Positions 26,520-34,795 of a DNA stretch of 64,000 nucleotides are shown here, one piece after another. Every line of letters starts with the position of its first letter. Positions within the stretch are counted from its first letter, which is position 1. This DNA is from Brevibacterium sanguinis (GTDB lineage Bacteria; Actinomycetota; Actinomycetes; Actinomycetales; Brevibacteriaceae), in contig NZ_QNSB01000005.1 in the NCBI RefSeq assembly GCF_003315415.1, positions 62,001-126,000 of the forward strand, written 5' to 3'. Both the position numbers and the translations under genes were made by a program. The notes under the pieces were generated by a model that made no database searches, was not told the DNA's origin, and worked only from the letters and a program-made list of their open reading frames with translations.

Positions 26520-26959
26520 TCGCCGACCGAATGCGCAATGCGCTCATCGTCTTCCTCGGCGGAGCCATCGGCACCTTCCTCCGGGCCGGAATCGACGTCG
26601 CCCTCACCGGAGGAAGGCTCTCGGCCACGACACTGCTCGCCTGCAACGTCATCGGCTCACTGGCGCTCGGCATCCTCATCCGCGCCCTCGGCCCCGCCGT
26701 CGAGGACAGCGAGGCACGCTGCCAGTTCCGACTCTTCGCGGGCACCGGTCTCATCGGCGGCTTCACCTCGTACAGTTCGTTCGCCGTCCTCGCCGGGACC
26801 GTCCTCGCCGGGGGAGCGCCGGTCCCGGGCGTCGTGTACGCACTCCTCACCGTCCTCGCGGGGGTCGCCGCCGCCCTCATCGGCACGATGCTCGTGCCCG
26901 ACGGCGCAGCCCACGACCGCCGAGGCAGGCGATCGGGACCCGAGGGCGGCGCCCCATGA
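26516..26959 (+). CDS. crcB: fluoride channel FluC/CrcB, first subunit
   Basis: 147 residues from GTG 26516; ATG 26531 is a possible alternative start. Family features: 'FLGGAIGTFLRAGID' (G-G-x-x-G-x-x-x-R), 'LLACNVIGSLALGIL' with the pore Asn, and 'TGLIGGFTSYSSFAV' with the G-G-x-T-S/T-x-S-x-F phenylalanine. Four hydrophobic helices. FluC channels export cytoplasmic fluoride as antiparallel dimers. The charged C-terminal tail (~20 residues) is longer than usual. The stop overlaps the second channel gene (ATGA), pointing to a heterodimer of two oppositely oriented subunits. I see no fluoride riboswitch upstream. Confidence 0.92.
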   Translation: MIADRMRNALIVFLGGAIGTFLRAGIDVALTGGRLSATTLLACNVIGSLALGILIRALGPAVEDSEARCQFRLFAGTGLIGGFTSYSSFAVLAGTVLAGGAPVPGVVYALLTVLAGVAAALIGTMLVPDGAAHDRRGRRSGPEGGAP

Positions 26960-27318
26960 GCGTCCTCCTGGCCCTCAGCCTGGCCGGCGGCCTCGGGGCT
27001 GCCGTGCGGTTCCTCCTCGACGAGGCGATCCGATCGCGACTGTCGTCGACGTTCCCGTGGGCGACGTTCGTCATCAACCTCACCGGCAGCTTCGCACTCG
27101 GCATCCTGCTCTCGACGACGCATCTCGATCCCCTGTGGGTGCGGATCCTCGGCACCGGTCTGCTCGGCGGCTACACGACGCTGAGCACCGCCTCGGTCGA
27201 CGTCGTCCGGCTCCTCCTGGCCCGCCGCCCCGGGCAGGCGGCGGTGTACGGCCTCGGGGGACTGGCGATCATCGTCCTCGCCGCGATCGCCGGGATCCTC
27301 CTCGGCCAGGCGCTGTGA
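26956..27318 (+). CDS. crcB: fluoride channel FluC/CrcB, second subunit
   Basis: 120 residues, compact. 'LAGGLGAAVRFLLDEAI', 'TFVINLTGSFALGILL' and 'GTGLLGGYTTLSTASVDVV' match the family, the last with Y/T/S in place of the F-T-S/T-Y-S-T-F pattern of the first subunit, so the pore phenylalanines differ between the two. Paired crcB genes in Gram-positive bacteria are thought to form an obligate heterodimer with fixed opposite topologies. Last gene of the PLPBP-fluC-fluC operon. Confidence 0.92.
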   Translation: MSVLLALSLAGGLGAAVRFLLDEAIRSRLSSTFPWATFVINLTGSFALGILLSTTHLDPLWVRILGTGLLGGYTTLSTASVDVVRLLLARRPGQAAVYGLGGLAIIVLAAIAGILLGQAL

Positions 27319-27403
27319 CAGCGTGGCGGACGGCGCGCGCCCCGGTCCGCCGAGGCCGGACTGTCATGTCCGAAAACCGCTAGCCGGGGCGGCGTGCGCG
27401 GAG

Positions 27404-27409
27404 CAGAAT
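27404..27409 (+). promoter_or_regulatory. -10 box of ada-alkA gene, leaderless
   Basis: CAGAAT ends 6 bases before ATG 27416, which decides the start. Confidence 0.4.
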
Positions 27410-27415
27410 GGAGTC

Positions 27416-28942
27416 ATGCTCTCATCCGACCAGTGCTATCACGCCGTGGCGTCGCGCGACCGGCGGTTCGACGGGATGTTCTTCACCGCCGTCCGCTCGA
27501 CCGGGATCTTCTGCCGTCCCTCGTGCCCGGCACGCACCCCGCTGCGGCACAACGTCGACTTCTACCTCACGGCAGCCGCTGCGGCCGATGCCGGCTTCCG
27601 CGCCTGCAAGCGCTGTCGACCCGATGCCAGCCCCGGCTCCCCGGAATGGGACGTCCGCGCCGACGTCACCGGCCGGGCGATGCGCCTGATCCGCGACGGA
27701 CTCGTCGATCGGGAAGGAGTCGCGGGCCTCGCCTCGGCGCTGGGGTACAGCACCCGGCAGCTGGGACGGGTCATGCACGCCGAACTCGGGGCCGGGCCGT
27801 TGGCGATCTCCCGCCACGAACGGGCGCGGACGGCCAGGACCCTCATCGAATCGACGTCACTGACGATGAGCGAGATCGCGTTCGCCGCCGGATTCTCGAG
27901 CATTCGGCAGTTCAACGACACGGTGCGCGAGATCTACGCCGCGACTCCCGGCGACCTCCGCCGAGCGGCGACGTCGAGCCGCCGCACCGGGCCGACGGCG
28001 GACCGATCGGCGTGCACGAGAGCCGGCGAACTCGTCGTCCGCCTGGCCTACCGTCCGCCCCTCGATGTCGAGAGGCTCTTCGGCTACCTCGAGTCCCGCG
28101 CGATCGACGGGATCGAGGAGGCCGGCCCCCGCCACTGCACCCGGTCCCTGCGATTGGCCCACGGCCCGGCCGTCGTGTCCTTGCGACCCGGCGCGGGCGA
28201 CTGGATCGACTGCGGGCTGCGGCTCAGCGACACCAGGGACCTCTCGAGCGCGGTCGCGAGAGCGCGGCGTATCCTCGACCTCGACGCCGACCCCGCGGCT
28301 GTCGCCTCCACCCTGCAGGCGGCGGGACTGTCCGCCCTCGCCGCGACCGCACCCGGCATCCGCTCGCCGGGTCACGGTGATCCCGTCGAGCTGGCGATCA
28401 GGACCGTGATCGGTCAGCAGATCTCGGTCACGGCCGCGCGCACCCACCTCACGCGCCTCGTCGCGCGCACCGGAGAGGAGCTGCCCGAGCAGCTGCGCAC
28501 GGGCGGAGTGCACCGGCTCTTCCCCACCGCCGAGGCGATCGCCGCCGTTCCCGACGAGGACTGGGCGCTGCCGCGGCGCAGGATCACGACCATCCGCGGG
28601 CTCGCCTCGGCGCTGGCCGACGGCACGGTCGACCTCGGGCCCGGCTGCGACCGGGAGGAGGCCGACCGGGCACTGACGGCGCTGCCGGGGATCGGACCAT
28701 GGACCGTGGGATACATCCGGATGCGGGCGCTCGGCGATCCCGACGTCTTCCTGGGTTCGGACCTCGGGGTGAGAAGGGCCCTCGACCGCCGGCACTGGGA
28801 GGCAGGAGCGCAGGGCACTGTGCCCGGCGCTCCCATCGATGACATGATCGACGCCTGCAGTCCGTGGCGCTCCTATGTCACGCATCTGCTGTGGGCACAG
28901 CACGCTCGACCCATGTCGAGCACACGAGAGGAACGGCGATGA
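27416..28942 (+). CDS. Ada-AlkA fusion: methylation-responsive regulator with 3-methyladenine DNA glycosylase
   Basis: 508 residues in three parts. Residues 1-~80 are the Ada N-terminal zinc domain with its four cysteines ('IFCRPSCPART' and 'FRACKRCRPD'), which accepts methyl groups from phosphotriesters. Residues ~85-185 are an AraC-type double HTH ('VAGLASALGYSTRQLGRVMH', 'MSEIAFAAGFSSIRQFND'). Residues ~210-500 are AlkA: an N-terminal AlkA_N region and the HhH-GPD motif 'LTALPGIGPWTVGYIRMRAL' with catalytic Asp in 'VFLGSDLGVRRAL'. It senses alkylation, activates the adaptive response and removes alkylated bases. The stop overlaps the methyltransferase ATG. Confidence 0.95.
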   Translation: MLSSDQCYHAVASRDRRFDGMFFTAVRSTGIFCRPSCPARTPLRHNVDFYLTAAAAADAGFRACKRCRPDASPGSPEWDVRADVTGRAMRLIRDGLVDREGVAGLASALGYSTRQLGRVMHAELGAGPLAISRHERARTARTLIESTSLTMSEIAFAAGFSSIRQFNDTVREIYAATPGDLRRAATSSRRTGPTADRSACTRAGELVVRLAYRPPLDVERLFGYLESRAIDGIEEAGPRHCTRSLRLAHGPAVVSLRPGAGDWIDCGLRLSDTRDLSSAVARARRILDLDADPAAVASTLQAAGLSALAATAPGIRSPGHGDPVELAIRTVIGQQISVTAARTHLTRLVARTGEELPEQLRTGGVHRLFPTAEAIAAVPDEDWALPRRRITTIRGLASALADGTVDLGPGCDREEADRALTALPGIGPWTVGYIRMRALGDPDVFLGSDLGVRRALDRRHWEAGAQGTVPGAPIDDMIDACSPWRSYVTHLLWAQHARPMSSTREERR

Positions 28943-29538
28943 CCACGACACACGCAGACGCGGCCCTGCCCCACGACGGCACCGGGCGGGAGCCGAAGGC
29001 GCCGGTGAGGTTCGCCGAACCGCGGCCCGGAGCACTGCTGACCACCGTCATCGGCTCACCGTTGGGCGAGCTGCTGCTCACCTCCGACGGCCACAGCCTC
29101 ACCGGGATGTACCTCGGCGATTTCGACGAGACGATCGCCCGGGTGGAGAAGAGGACCGCCGCCCACGCACGGGAGGACGACGCGCTCGACGTGTTCGAGG
29201 TGGCGGCGGTGCAGCTGGGGGAGTACTTCACCGGTGCGCGGCGGGAGTTCGACCTGCCGCTCGCGCCGACGGGCACGGAGTTCCAACGTCAGGTCTGGCG
29301 GGCGCTGACGACGATCCCGTACGGATCCACCGCCGGCTATGGGGAGCTCGCGGGCTGGCTGGGGCGCCCCACCGCTGCGCGAGCAGTCGGAGCCGCCAAC
29401 GGGAGGAACCCGATCACCATCATCGTCCCCTGCCACCGGGTCATCGGCGCCAACGGCACGATGACCGGATACGCCTGGGGTGCGCACACCAAGCACCTCC
29501 TGCTCGACCTCGAGGCCGGACGTCGGCCGCTGTGCTGA
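28939..29538 (+). CDS. ogt: methylated-DNA-[protein]-cysteine S-methyltransferase (MGMT/Ogt)
   Basis: 199 residues from ATG 28939. The acceptor is Cys165 in 'ITIIVPCHRVIGANG', the invariant P-C-H-R. 'FQRQVWRALTTIPYGSTAGY' and 'ARAVGAANGRNP' form the winged-helix DNA-binding part with the arginine finger. It removes methyl groups from O6-methylguanine by suicidal transfer. The N-terminal ~35 residues are a charged extension. Translationally coupled to ada-alkA, so both repair activities rise together on alkylation. Confidence 0.95.
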   Translation: MTTTHADAALPHDGTGREPKAPVRFAEPRPGALLTTVIGSPLGELLLTSDGHSLTGMYLGDFDETIARVEKRTAAHAREDDALDVFEVAAVQLGEYFTGARREFDLPLAPTGTEFQRQVWRALTTIPYGSTAGYGELAGWLGRPTAARAVGAANGRNPITIIVPCHRVIGANGTMTGYAWGAHTKHLLLDLEAGRRPLC

Positions 29539-29564
29539 CCGAGCACTCTCGTCGCTCGGGGTCA
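29536..29564. terminator. possible bidirectional hairpin between ogt and LuxR regulator
   Basis: TGACCGAGC and GCTCGGGGTCA pair with a two-base bulge in the 37-base gap between these convergent genes. Confidence 0.45.
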
Positions 29565-29575
29565 TCCCGCCGCCG

Positions 29576-30559
29576 TCACCCGACCCGATCCGGAGGTGTC
29601 CCGCGGAGATAGGTGACGACGGCGGCGACTCTCCGGTGCCTCCCGGGCTGCCCGCTGACGCCGAGCTTGGAGAAGATCGCGGTGGAATGCTTCTCGACCG
29701 CCGACAGGGAGATGTGCAGCGCCCGACCGATCTCGACGTTCCCACGCCCCTCGGCCATGAGTGCCAGCACCTCGCGCTCACGCGGGGTGAGGGCGGCGAG
29801 ACGCGCCGCGGCGACGGAATCGGGCAGGCCGGCACCGCCGGCAGGGGCGGAAGTCCGACTCCCCGCGACGAGCGCCACGGGCAGCAGCGGCGCCGCCAGC
29901 AGGAACGCCGCAGTGGAGAATCCGCCGGGGACCAGGGCCCCGATCGTCAGGAGCACCCCGACGAGGAGCACTGCCGCCAGCGGCAGGGTGAGGCGACCGC
30001 GGACATCGCGACCGTCGCGGACGAACCTCGTCACGGCGATGACGGCCGCGGCCGGCGGAAGCGCGAAGACGAGGACGGCCGCATCGGCGACGGCACTCGG
30101 GAGGAGAGCGGTTATCGGGCCGAGCCGTCCCTCGCCGAGCACTGCCGGGGTGGGACCCGAGACCGCGGCGAGCAGGGGGAGGACCAGCGCGGAAAAGGCC
30201 CACCACGCCGGTCCGGGGACGGGCCCTGCGGGATAGGCGGAGGCCAGGACGACGAGAAGGGCGAAACCGGAGACGAAGAGCAGCTGGGCGAGCAGGTGCC
30301 ACCACGCCGCCCCGTCCGGACCGATGCGGGCCGCGGAGGCGGCGGCGAAGGCGATCGAGTGGGCCGCGCCGATCGCCACGAGCAGTCGGCAGGTGAGAGC
30401 CGCCGCCTGCCACAGCGGCCCGAGGACGCCGGCCAGGACGAACAGCGCCGGGACGAGCAGTGCCGATTCCACGCCGGGGATCGCGGCACCGGCGATGACC
30501 AGCGCCGCGCCGGAGACTGCGCCTGCCAGGAGAGGCGGCAGATCGACCCGTGTCGTCAT
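29576..30559 (-). CDS. membrane-anchored LuxR-type transcriptional regulator
   Basis: 327 residues from ATG 30559, just after a GATAAT -10 box. The first ~245 residues hold about eight hydrophobic segments and no recognised sensor domain. The C-terminal ~70 residues are a LuxR HTH ('ALTPREREVLALMAEGRG', 'NVEIGRALHISLSAVEKH', 'TAIFSKLGV'). There is no receiver domain, so this looks like a one-component regulator that reads a membrane-associated signal. It diverges from the small membrane protein gene at 30723, a candidate target. Confidence 0.88.
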   Translation of the reverse strand: MTTRVDLPPLLAGAVSGAALVIAGAAIPGVESALLVPALFVLAGVLGPLWQAAALTCRLLVAIGAAHSIAFAAASAARIGPDGAAWWHLLAQLLFVSGFALLVVLASAYPAGPVPGPAWWAFSALVLPLLAAVSGPTPAVLGEGRLGPITALLPSAVADAAVLVFALPPAAAVIAVTRFVRDGRDVRGRLTLPLAAVLLVGVLLTIGALVPGGFSTAAFLLAAPLLPVALVAGSRTSAPAGGAGLPDSVAAARLAALTPREREVLALMAEGRGNVEIGRALHISLSAVEKHSTAIFSKLGVSGQPGRHRRVAAVVTYLRGTPPDRVG

Positions 30560-30565
30560 CTCCCG

Positions 30566-30571
30566 ATTATC
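30566..30571 (-). promoter_or_regulatory. -10 box of LuxR regulator, leaderless
   Basis: On the minus strand GATAAT ends 6 bases before ATG 30559. Confidence 0.5.
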
Positions 30572-30722
30572 TCCAGCGGCCGAGCGGGCGGCAATGGCCG
30601 ATCGACGGCGGTGTGCGGTCCTCCCCACCCCGAATTGCGGTCGCCCACAGTGCCGGCGGCGCCGGTGGCGGGCATAGATTCGCAGGCACCATCCCCGCAT
30701 CGACTCACGAACGGACGACGAC

Positions 30723-31163
30723 ATGAACACCTCGACCGCCACCGCAGCCACCCGGACCCGGCGGATCCGCACCCGCTGCGCCCAGACGATCCTCACCATC
30801 GAGTTCGCACTCTGCGGCCTCATCGCGGTCTCGACCGCATTCGCCCCCGACCCCTTCGCACCCGCGGCCGTCGTGCTCATCGGCTCGTTCGGCGTCCTCG
30901 CCTCGGTGCTCGGGCTGGCCGCGACCTGGACCGCGCCCCACTCGACGGTCTCGCGCCTTGCCCTGTGGGCGCTGCCGCTGTTCTTCGTCTGGCACCTCGC
31001 GGCACTCGGCACGTGGCTGCCCGATGCGGTGCTCGGCGCTCTCGCCGTGATCGGCATCGTCCTGCTCGACTCGCCTCGGGAACGGGGTGGCCTGTCCCGA
31101 GGACGGGAACGACGAAGGCCGGAATCCACTGAGTGGAATCCGGCCTTCTCGCGGTGGAGGTAA
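30723..31163 (+). CDS. small membrane protein of unknown family
   Basis: 146 residues with four hydrophobic segments (around 22-42, 48-68, 80-98 and 101-115). Clusters of Arg precede the first helix. I recognise no family. The last ~30 residues are Arg-rich and lie over a strong hairpin terminator, and the stop codon lies inside the tRNA-Ala gene of the other strand. This tail is probably not ancestral: either the original stop was lost or the frame has shifted near 31085. The gene diverges from the membrane LuxR regulator. Confidence 0.6.
   Translation: MNTSTATAATRTRRIRTRCAQTILTIEFALCGLIAVSTAFAPDPFAPAAVVLIGSFGVLASVLGLAATWTAPHSTVSRLALWALPLFFVWHLAALGTWLPDAVLGALAVIGIVLLDSPRERGGLSRGRERRRPESTEWNPAFSRWR
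31114..31148 (-). terminator. strong hairpin terminator of tRNA-Ala
   Basis: Seventeen-base perfect arms (31114-31130 and 31132-31148) around one base; the real loop is about CTGAG. It lies 7 bases after the 3' end of the tRNA and inside the tail of the opposing membrane protein gene. Confidence 0.8.
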
Positions 31164-31227
31164 GGGGATTCGAACCCCTGACCTTCTCCATGCCATGGAG
31201 ACGCGCTACCAACTGCGCCATACCCCC
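31155..31227 (-). tRNA. tRNA-Ala, anticodon GGC
   Basis: The minus strand folds as a full cloverleaf of 73 bases: acceptor GGGGGTA pairs with TACCTCC (one G-T), D stem GCGC/GCGC, anticodon stem TCTCC/GGAGA with loop ATGGCAT giving anticodon GGC, variable loop AGGTC, and T arm AGGGG-TTCGAAT-CCCCT. The discriminator is A. CCA is not encoded. It reads GCC/GCU alanine codons, of which GCC is abundant in this window. Confidence 0.97.
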
Positions 31228-31240
31228 GCTTGCCTGATCA

Positions 31241-31269
31241 ATATTACTCAGAAGCGCGTCCGGCGCCAA
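31241..31269 (-). promoter_or_regulatory. sigma-70-type promoter of tRNA-Ala
   Basis: On the minus strand TTGGCG and TAATAT are 17 bases apart. The -10 box ends 13 bases before the mature tRNA 5' end, leaving a short leader for RNase P. Confidence 0.6.
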
Positions 31270-31320
31270 ATCGTCGGAGAGTGACGCTCGACACACCATC
31301 GGCGCGTCGGCGTCGCGTCG

Positions 31321-32502
31321 TCATGCCGGTGGCACCCGATCGGTCGCTCGTTCGTCGAGGATGTCGATCTCGTCCGACCAGCGGTAGGGCTGCGTCGTCA
31401 GGAGCGCGCCAAGGCTGCGCCGCAGCCGGGAGACCTCGGCGCGGACCGTGACCACGTGCTCGTCGTCGCCGTAGAGCCGTCGGCTGAGCTCCTTCGCGGT
31501 CGTTCCCCGGCGGCCTGCCCTGGTGATCTCCTCGACGATCTGCCGACGCCGCTGGGTGAGCGGAACCCGGAGAACGCCGTTGTCGGACTCGATCTGCACC
31601 GAGGTGGACCCGGCGCTCACCCTGACCCTGAGCCGTGCGGACCCGCCCGGCCGGAGGATCCAGCCACCGTCGATCCGTTCGGGCAGGCAGGGGCCGGCAC
31701 CGGGCAGATGGACCGCTCGACCGGGATCCGGGGCTTCGATGCGATCCTTGACGAGGATCCCCTGAGCCAACGCCACCCAGCCGTCGTCGTCGACGATCAC
31801 GATCGGACCGGTCGTTCCCGCCAGCAGGGTCGCGTACCGGTCCCGCAGCCGCATCAGGGCGGTCTGGCGGTGGATCTGCAGACGCGCCTCGGCGAGGCGG
31901 ACCGCTGTCGTCACCAGGGCCTGCATGGTCGGCTGCAGAGTGAATGCCGGCCCGCTGATGTCGACGATGCCGAGCAGCGAGCCGTCACCGGGGTCGTGGA
32001 CGGGCACCGCACTGCAGAACCAGGGATGCTGGGAGGTCTCGAAGTGCTCCGCGGAGAACAGCTGCACGGGTGCCTCCTCGGCCAGAGCGGTGCCGATCGC
32101 ATTCGTGCCGACGATCGACTCCGTCCAGTGGGCGCCCTCGACGAAGCCGAGCCCGTCGGCCCTCCGGCGAGCGCCCACGGCACCGTCGCGCCACAGGATC
32201 ACACCGTCGGCATCGGCGATGACGAGGATGAGGTCCGCGGCGTCGGGCAGCCGCAGCAGGGTCTGGACGAGCTCGTCGACGACGAACCTCAGCCTCGTCG
32301 ACCGTCGTCTCGACTCCACCTCGCCGGGATCGGAGATCACCCGGGCATTGCGGCCGTCGGGATCGATGCCGAGAGCGATCATCCGCTCCCATGAGCGGGC
32401 GACGAGCGAGCGCGGTCCGCTCGGCGGTGGCTGTCCTGACACCACCGCACCGTGGATGCGCTCGAGCGTCCTCGCCAGCGCGGCCAGATCTCTGACGGGC
32501 AT
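31321..32502 (-). CDS. GAF-domain transcriptional regulator (AcoR-like, without AAA+ domain)
   Basis: 393 residues from ATG 32502, 6 bases after a TACCCT -10 box. The N-terminus has the short 'LVARSWERMIALGIDPDG' helix found ahead of the GAF domain in acetoin-type activators. The GAF domain follows: 'GTNAIGTALAEEAPVQLFSA', 'EHFETSQHPWFCSAVPVHDP' and 'LLGIVDISGPAFTLQP'. The AAA+ sigma-54 domain of AcoR is absent; the C-terminal ~80 residues carry a winged-helix-like segment ('PLTQRRRQIVEEITRAGRRG' and 'TAKELSRRLYGDDEHVVTVR'). It diverges from a flavin monooxygenase gene, which it probably controls. Confidence 0.85.
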   Translation of the reverse strand: MPVRDLAALARTLERIHGAVVSGQPPPSGPRSLVARSWERMIALGIDPDGRNARVISDPGEVESRRRSTRLRFVVDELVQTLLRLPDAADLILVIADADGVILWRDGAVGARRRADGLGFVEGAHWTESIVGTNAIGTALAEEAPVQLFSAEHFETSQHPWFCSAVPVHDPGDGSLLGIVDISGPAFTLQPTMQALVTTAVRLAEARLQIHRQTALMRLRDRYATLLAGTTGPIVIVDDDGWVALAQGILVKDRIEAPDPGRAVHLPGAGPCLPERIDGGWILRPGGSARLRVRVSAGSTSVQIESDNGVLRVPLTQRRRQIVEEITRAGRRGTTAKELSRRLYGDDEHVVTVRAEVSRLRRSLGALLTTQPYRWSDEIDILDERATDRVPPA

Positions 32503-32508
32503 GCCACC

Positions 32509-32514
32509 AGGGTA
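32509..32514 (-). promoter_or_regulatory. -10 box of GAF regulator, leaderless
   Basis: On the minus strand TACCCT ends 6 bases before ATG 32502. Confidence 0.45.
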
Positions 32515-32551
32515 CAGGCGGTGCCCACACGACATGTGAGGCAGACCACGA

Positions 32552-32569
32552 TGCAACCCGGTGCAACCC
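32552..32569. promoter_or_regulatory. direct repeat TGCAACCC x2, possible activator site
   Basis: Two identical 8-mers start exactly 10 bases apart, one helical turn, in the 128-base divergent promoter region between the GAF regulator and the monooxygenase gene. Confidence 0.45.
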
Positions 32570-32630
32570 TGTCCGGTGCGGTGGGCGATTCATAGCATGT
32601 CAGTCACACAGCTCAACGACGAGGAGTGAC

Positions 32631-34475
32631 ATGACTGCTACACAGGAACGGACCGAGACAGAACTGCACCTTCAGGCGGGGGATGACCCCGACGCCATCG
32701 CCCGCGGATGGCTCGCCGCGCTCGAGTCGGCGCTGACGGCCCGGCACATCGAAGCCGCCGTCGATCTGTTCGCCACGACGAGCTTCTGGCGGGACCTGGT
32801 GTCCTTCTCGTGGAACCTCACCACCGTGGAGAACCGTGACGGTGTCCGCGATCTGCTCGAGAACACCCTGGAGCGCGTCGGTCCGTCCGGCTTCGAGCTC
32901 AGCGAGCCGGCGGAGGCCGTCGACGGGACGACGACGGCCTGGTTCACCTTCCGGACAGCAGTGGGCACTGGCAAGGGCCTGGTGCGGCTCATCGACGAGG
33001 ACCGGCCGCGGGCCTGGACCTTCCTCACCTCGCTCCAGGAGCTCACCGGGCACGAGGAGCCCCGAGGACGACGTCGACCGGCAGGCGCCGAGCACGGCGT
33101 CGATCCGCACCGGAAGACGTGGTCGGAGAAGCGCGCGGAGGAGGACGCCGCCTGGGGGCTCCAGGCTCAGCCCTACACGCTCGTCATCGGAGGCGGCCAG
33201 GGCGGGATCGCGTTGGGGGCACGGCTGCGCCAGCTCGGGGTTCCCGCTCTCGTCGTCGACCGGTGGAACCGTCCGGGCGACCAATGGCGCTCGCGCTACA
33301 AGTCGCTGTGCCTCCACGACCCCGTCTGGTACGACCATCTGCCCTATCTCAAGTTCCCCGACAACTGGCCGGTCTTCGCGCCCAAGGACAAGATCGCCGA
33401 CTGGCTCGAGGCCTACACGACGATCATGGAGGTGCCCTACTGGTCGGCGACGACGGCGCTCAGCGCGCGGTTCGACGAGGAGAGCGGACGCTGGGACGTC
33501 GACCTCGACCGGAAGGGTGAGCGGATCACCCTGCACCCGACCCAGCTCGTGCTGGCGACAGGTATGTCCGGCAAGCCGAATGTGCCCTCGTTCCCCGGGC
33601 AGGACGTTTTCCGCGGAGAGCAGCAGCATTCCTCTCAGCATCCAGGCCCCGATGACTATGCAGGGAAGAAGGTCGTCGTCATCGGAAGCAACAACTCGGC
33701 CTTCGACATCTGCGGAGCCCTTCATGAGCACGGTGCCGAGGTGACGATGGTCCAGCGGTCGAGCACCCACATCGTCAAGAGCGATTCGCTCATGGAGATC
33801 GGTCTGGGCGACCTCTACTCCGAGCGGGCCGTCGAATCGGGGGTGACGACGGAGAAGGCCGATCTCATCTTCGCGTCCCTGCCCTACCGCATTATGCACG
33901 AGTTCCAGATCCCCCTCTACGAGAAGATCAGGGACCGCGACAAGGAATTCTACGACCGGTTGGAGGCGGCCGGATTCGACCTCGACTTCGGCGACGACGG
34001 CTCGGGTCTCTTCCTCAAGTACCTGCGCCGGGGATCGGGCTATTACATCGATGTCGGGGCCGCCGAGCTCGTCGCCGACGGACAGGTCGGGCTCGCGAAG
34101 GGACAGGTCGATCACCTCACCGAGGACTCCGTCGTCCTCGCCGACGGCACCGAGCTCGAGGCCGACCTCATCGTCTACGCCACCGGATACGGATCGATGA
34201 ACGGGTGGGCCGCCGATCTCATCAGTCAGGAGGTCGCCGACACGGTCGGCAAGTGCTGGGGACTCGGTTCGGACACGACGAAGGATCCGGGGCCATGGGA
34301 GGGGGAGCAGCGGAACATGTGGAAGCCCACCCAGCAGCCGAACCTGTGGTTCCACGGCGGCAACCTCCACCAGTCGCGCCACTACTCCCTCTATCTCGCG
34401 CTCCAGCTCAAGGCGCGCTGGGAGGGCATCGACACCCCGGTGTACCGCCTCCAGGACGTCCATCACCTCAGCTGA
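32631..34475 (+). CDS. flavin-containing monooxygenase with N-terminal SnoaL/NTF2-like domain
   Basis: 614 residues; AGGAG lies 4 bases before the ATG. Residues ~20-140 look like an NTF2/SnoaL fold ('WLAALESALTARHIEAAVDL', 'ATTSFWRDLVSFSW'). The rest is a class B flavin monooxygenase: FAD site 'LVIGGGQGGIALGARL' (~184), 'DRWNRPGDQWRSRYKSLCLH', and the NADPH site 'KVVVIGSNNSAFDICGAL' (~347), with 'LIVYATGY' near residue 515. Such enzymes oxygenate ketones, aldehydes, amines or sulfur compounds. The substrate is not known. Transcribed divergently from the GAF regulator. Confidence 0.9.
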   Translation: MTATQERTETELHLQAGDDPDAIARGWLAALESALTARHIEAAVDLFATTSFWRDLVSFSWNLTTVENRDGVRDLLENTLERVGPSGFELSEPAEAVDGTTTAWFTFRTAVGTGKGLVRLIDEDRPRAWTFLTSLQELTGHEEPRGRRRPAGAEHGVDPHRKTWSEKRAEEDAAWGLQAQPYTLVIGGGQGGIALGARLRQLGVPALVVDRWNRPGDQWRSRYKSLCLHDPVWYDHLPYLKFPDNWPVFAPKDKIADWLEAYTTIMEVPYWSATTALSARFDEESGRWDVDLDRKGERITLHPTQLVLATGMSGKPNVPSFPGQDVFRGEQQHSSQHPGPDDYAGKKVVVIGSNNSAFDICGALHEHGAEVTMVQRSSTHIVKSDSLMEIGLGDLYSERAVESGVTTEKADLIFASLPYRIMHEFQIPLYEKIRDRDKEFYDRLEAAGFDLDFGDDGSGLFLKYLRRGSGYYIDVGAAELVADGQVGLAKGQVDHLTEDSVVLADGTELEADLIVYATGYGSMNGWAADLISQEVADTVGKCWGLGSDTTKDPGPWEGEQRNMWKPTQQPNLWFHGGNLHQSRHYSLYLALQLKARWEGIDTPVYRLQDVHHLS

Positions 34476-34496
34476 GAAGGGAGGCTCACAGACGGG

Positions 34497-34540
34497 CGGT
34501 GGCGGCTCCACCGGCGGGAACGCCGGCGGAGCCGCCACCG
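34497..34540. terminator. strong composite hairpin after monooxygenase gene
   Basis: Outer arms of 13 bases (34497-34509, 34528-34540) and inner arms CCGGCG/CGCCGG form one long stem, 22 bases after the stop. It can serve both this gene and the small opposing gene. Confidence 0.8.
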
Positions 34541-34570
34541 CGTCGAGGACGGGAGTCCGTCGCGACCTCG

Positions 34571-34795
34571 TCACAGCACCTGCCGGACCTCGGAGAGGTA
34601 GCGGTCGACATGGCGCTGCCGGTGGTCGATGAGGGCCTCCTCGAGGGCGAGGCGTTCGACCTCGAGGGCACGGCGGTGATGAGCGGTGACCGACGCGGTC
34701 GCCGAGGCGTCCGGACGTCTGGCCCACTCGATGAGTCTCAGGCCGGTGCTCAGCGCGATCCGGCGCGGAAAGGTGAATGGGAATGCAGTGGACAA
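34571..34795 (-). CDS. small hypothetical protein, 74 residues
   Basis: TTG start at 34795 with AGGAAG about 6 bases upstream. The N-terminus has a short semi-hydrophobic stretch ('TFPRRIALSTGLRLIEWARR'); the second half is a charged helix ('ALEVERLALEEALIDHRQRH') that could form a coiled coil. Codon use is like that of the neighbours. I do not recognise a family. It is convergent with the monooxygenase gene, the hairpin between them serving as terminator. Confidence 0.5.
   Translation of the reverse strand: MSTAFPFTFPRRIALSTGLRLIEWARRPDASATASVTAHHRRALEVERLALEEALIDHRQRHVDRYLSEVRQVL

Noticed and set aside
31163..31320. integration site at tRNA-Ala
   Set aside because: No integrase, no repeat of the tRNA 3' end and no change in gene style beyond it.
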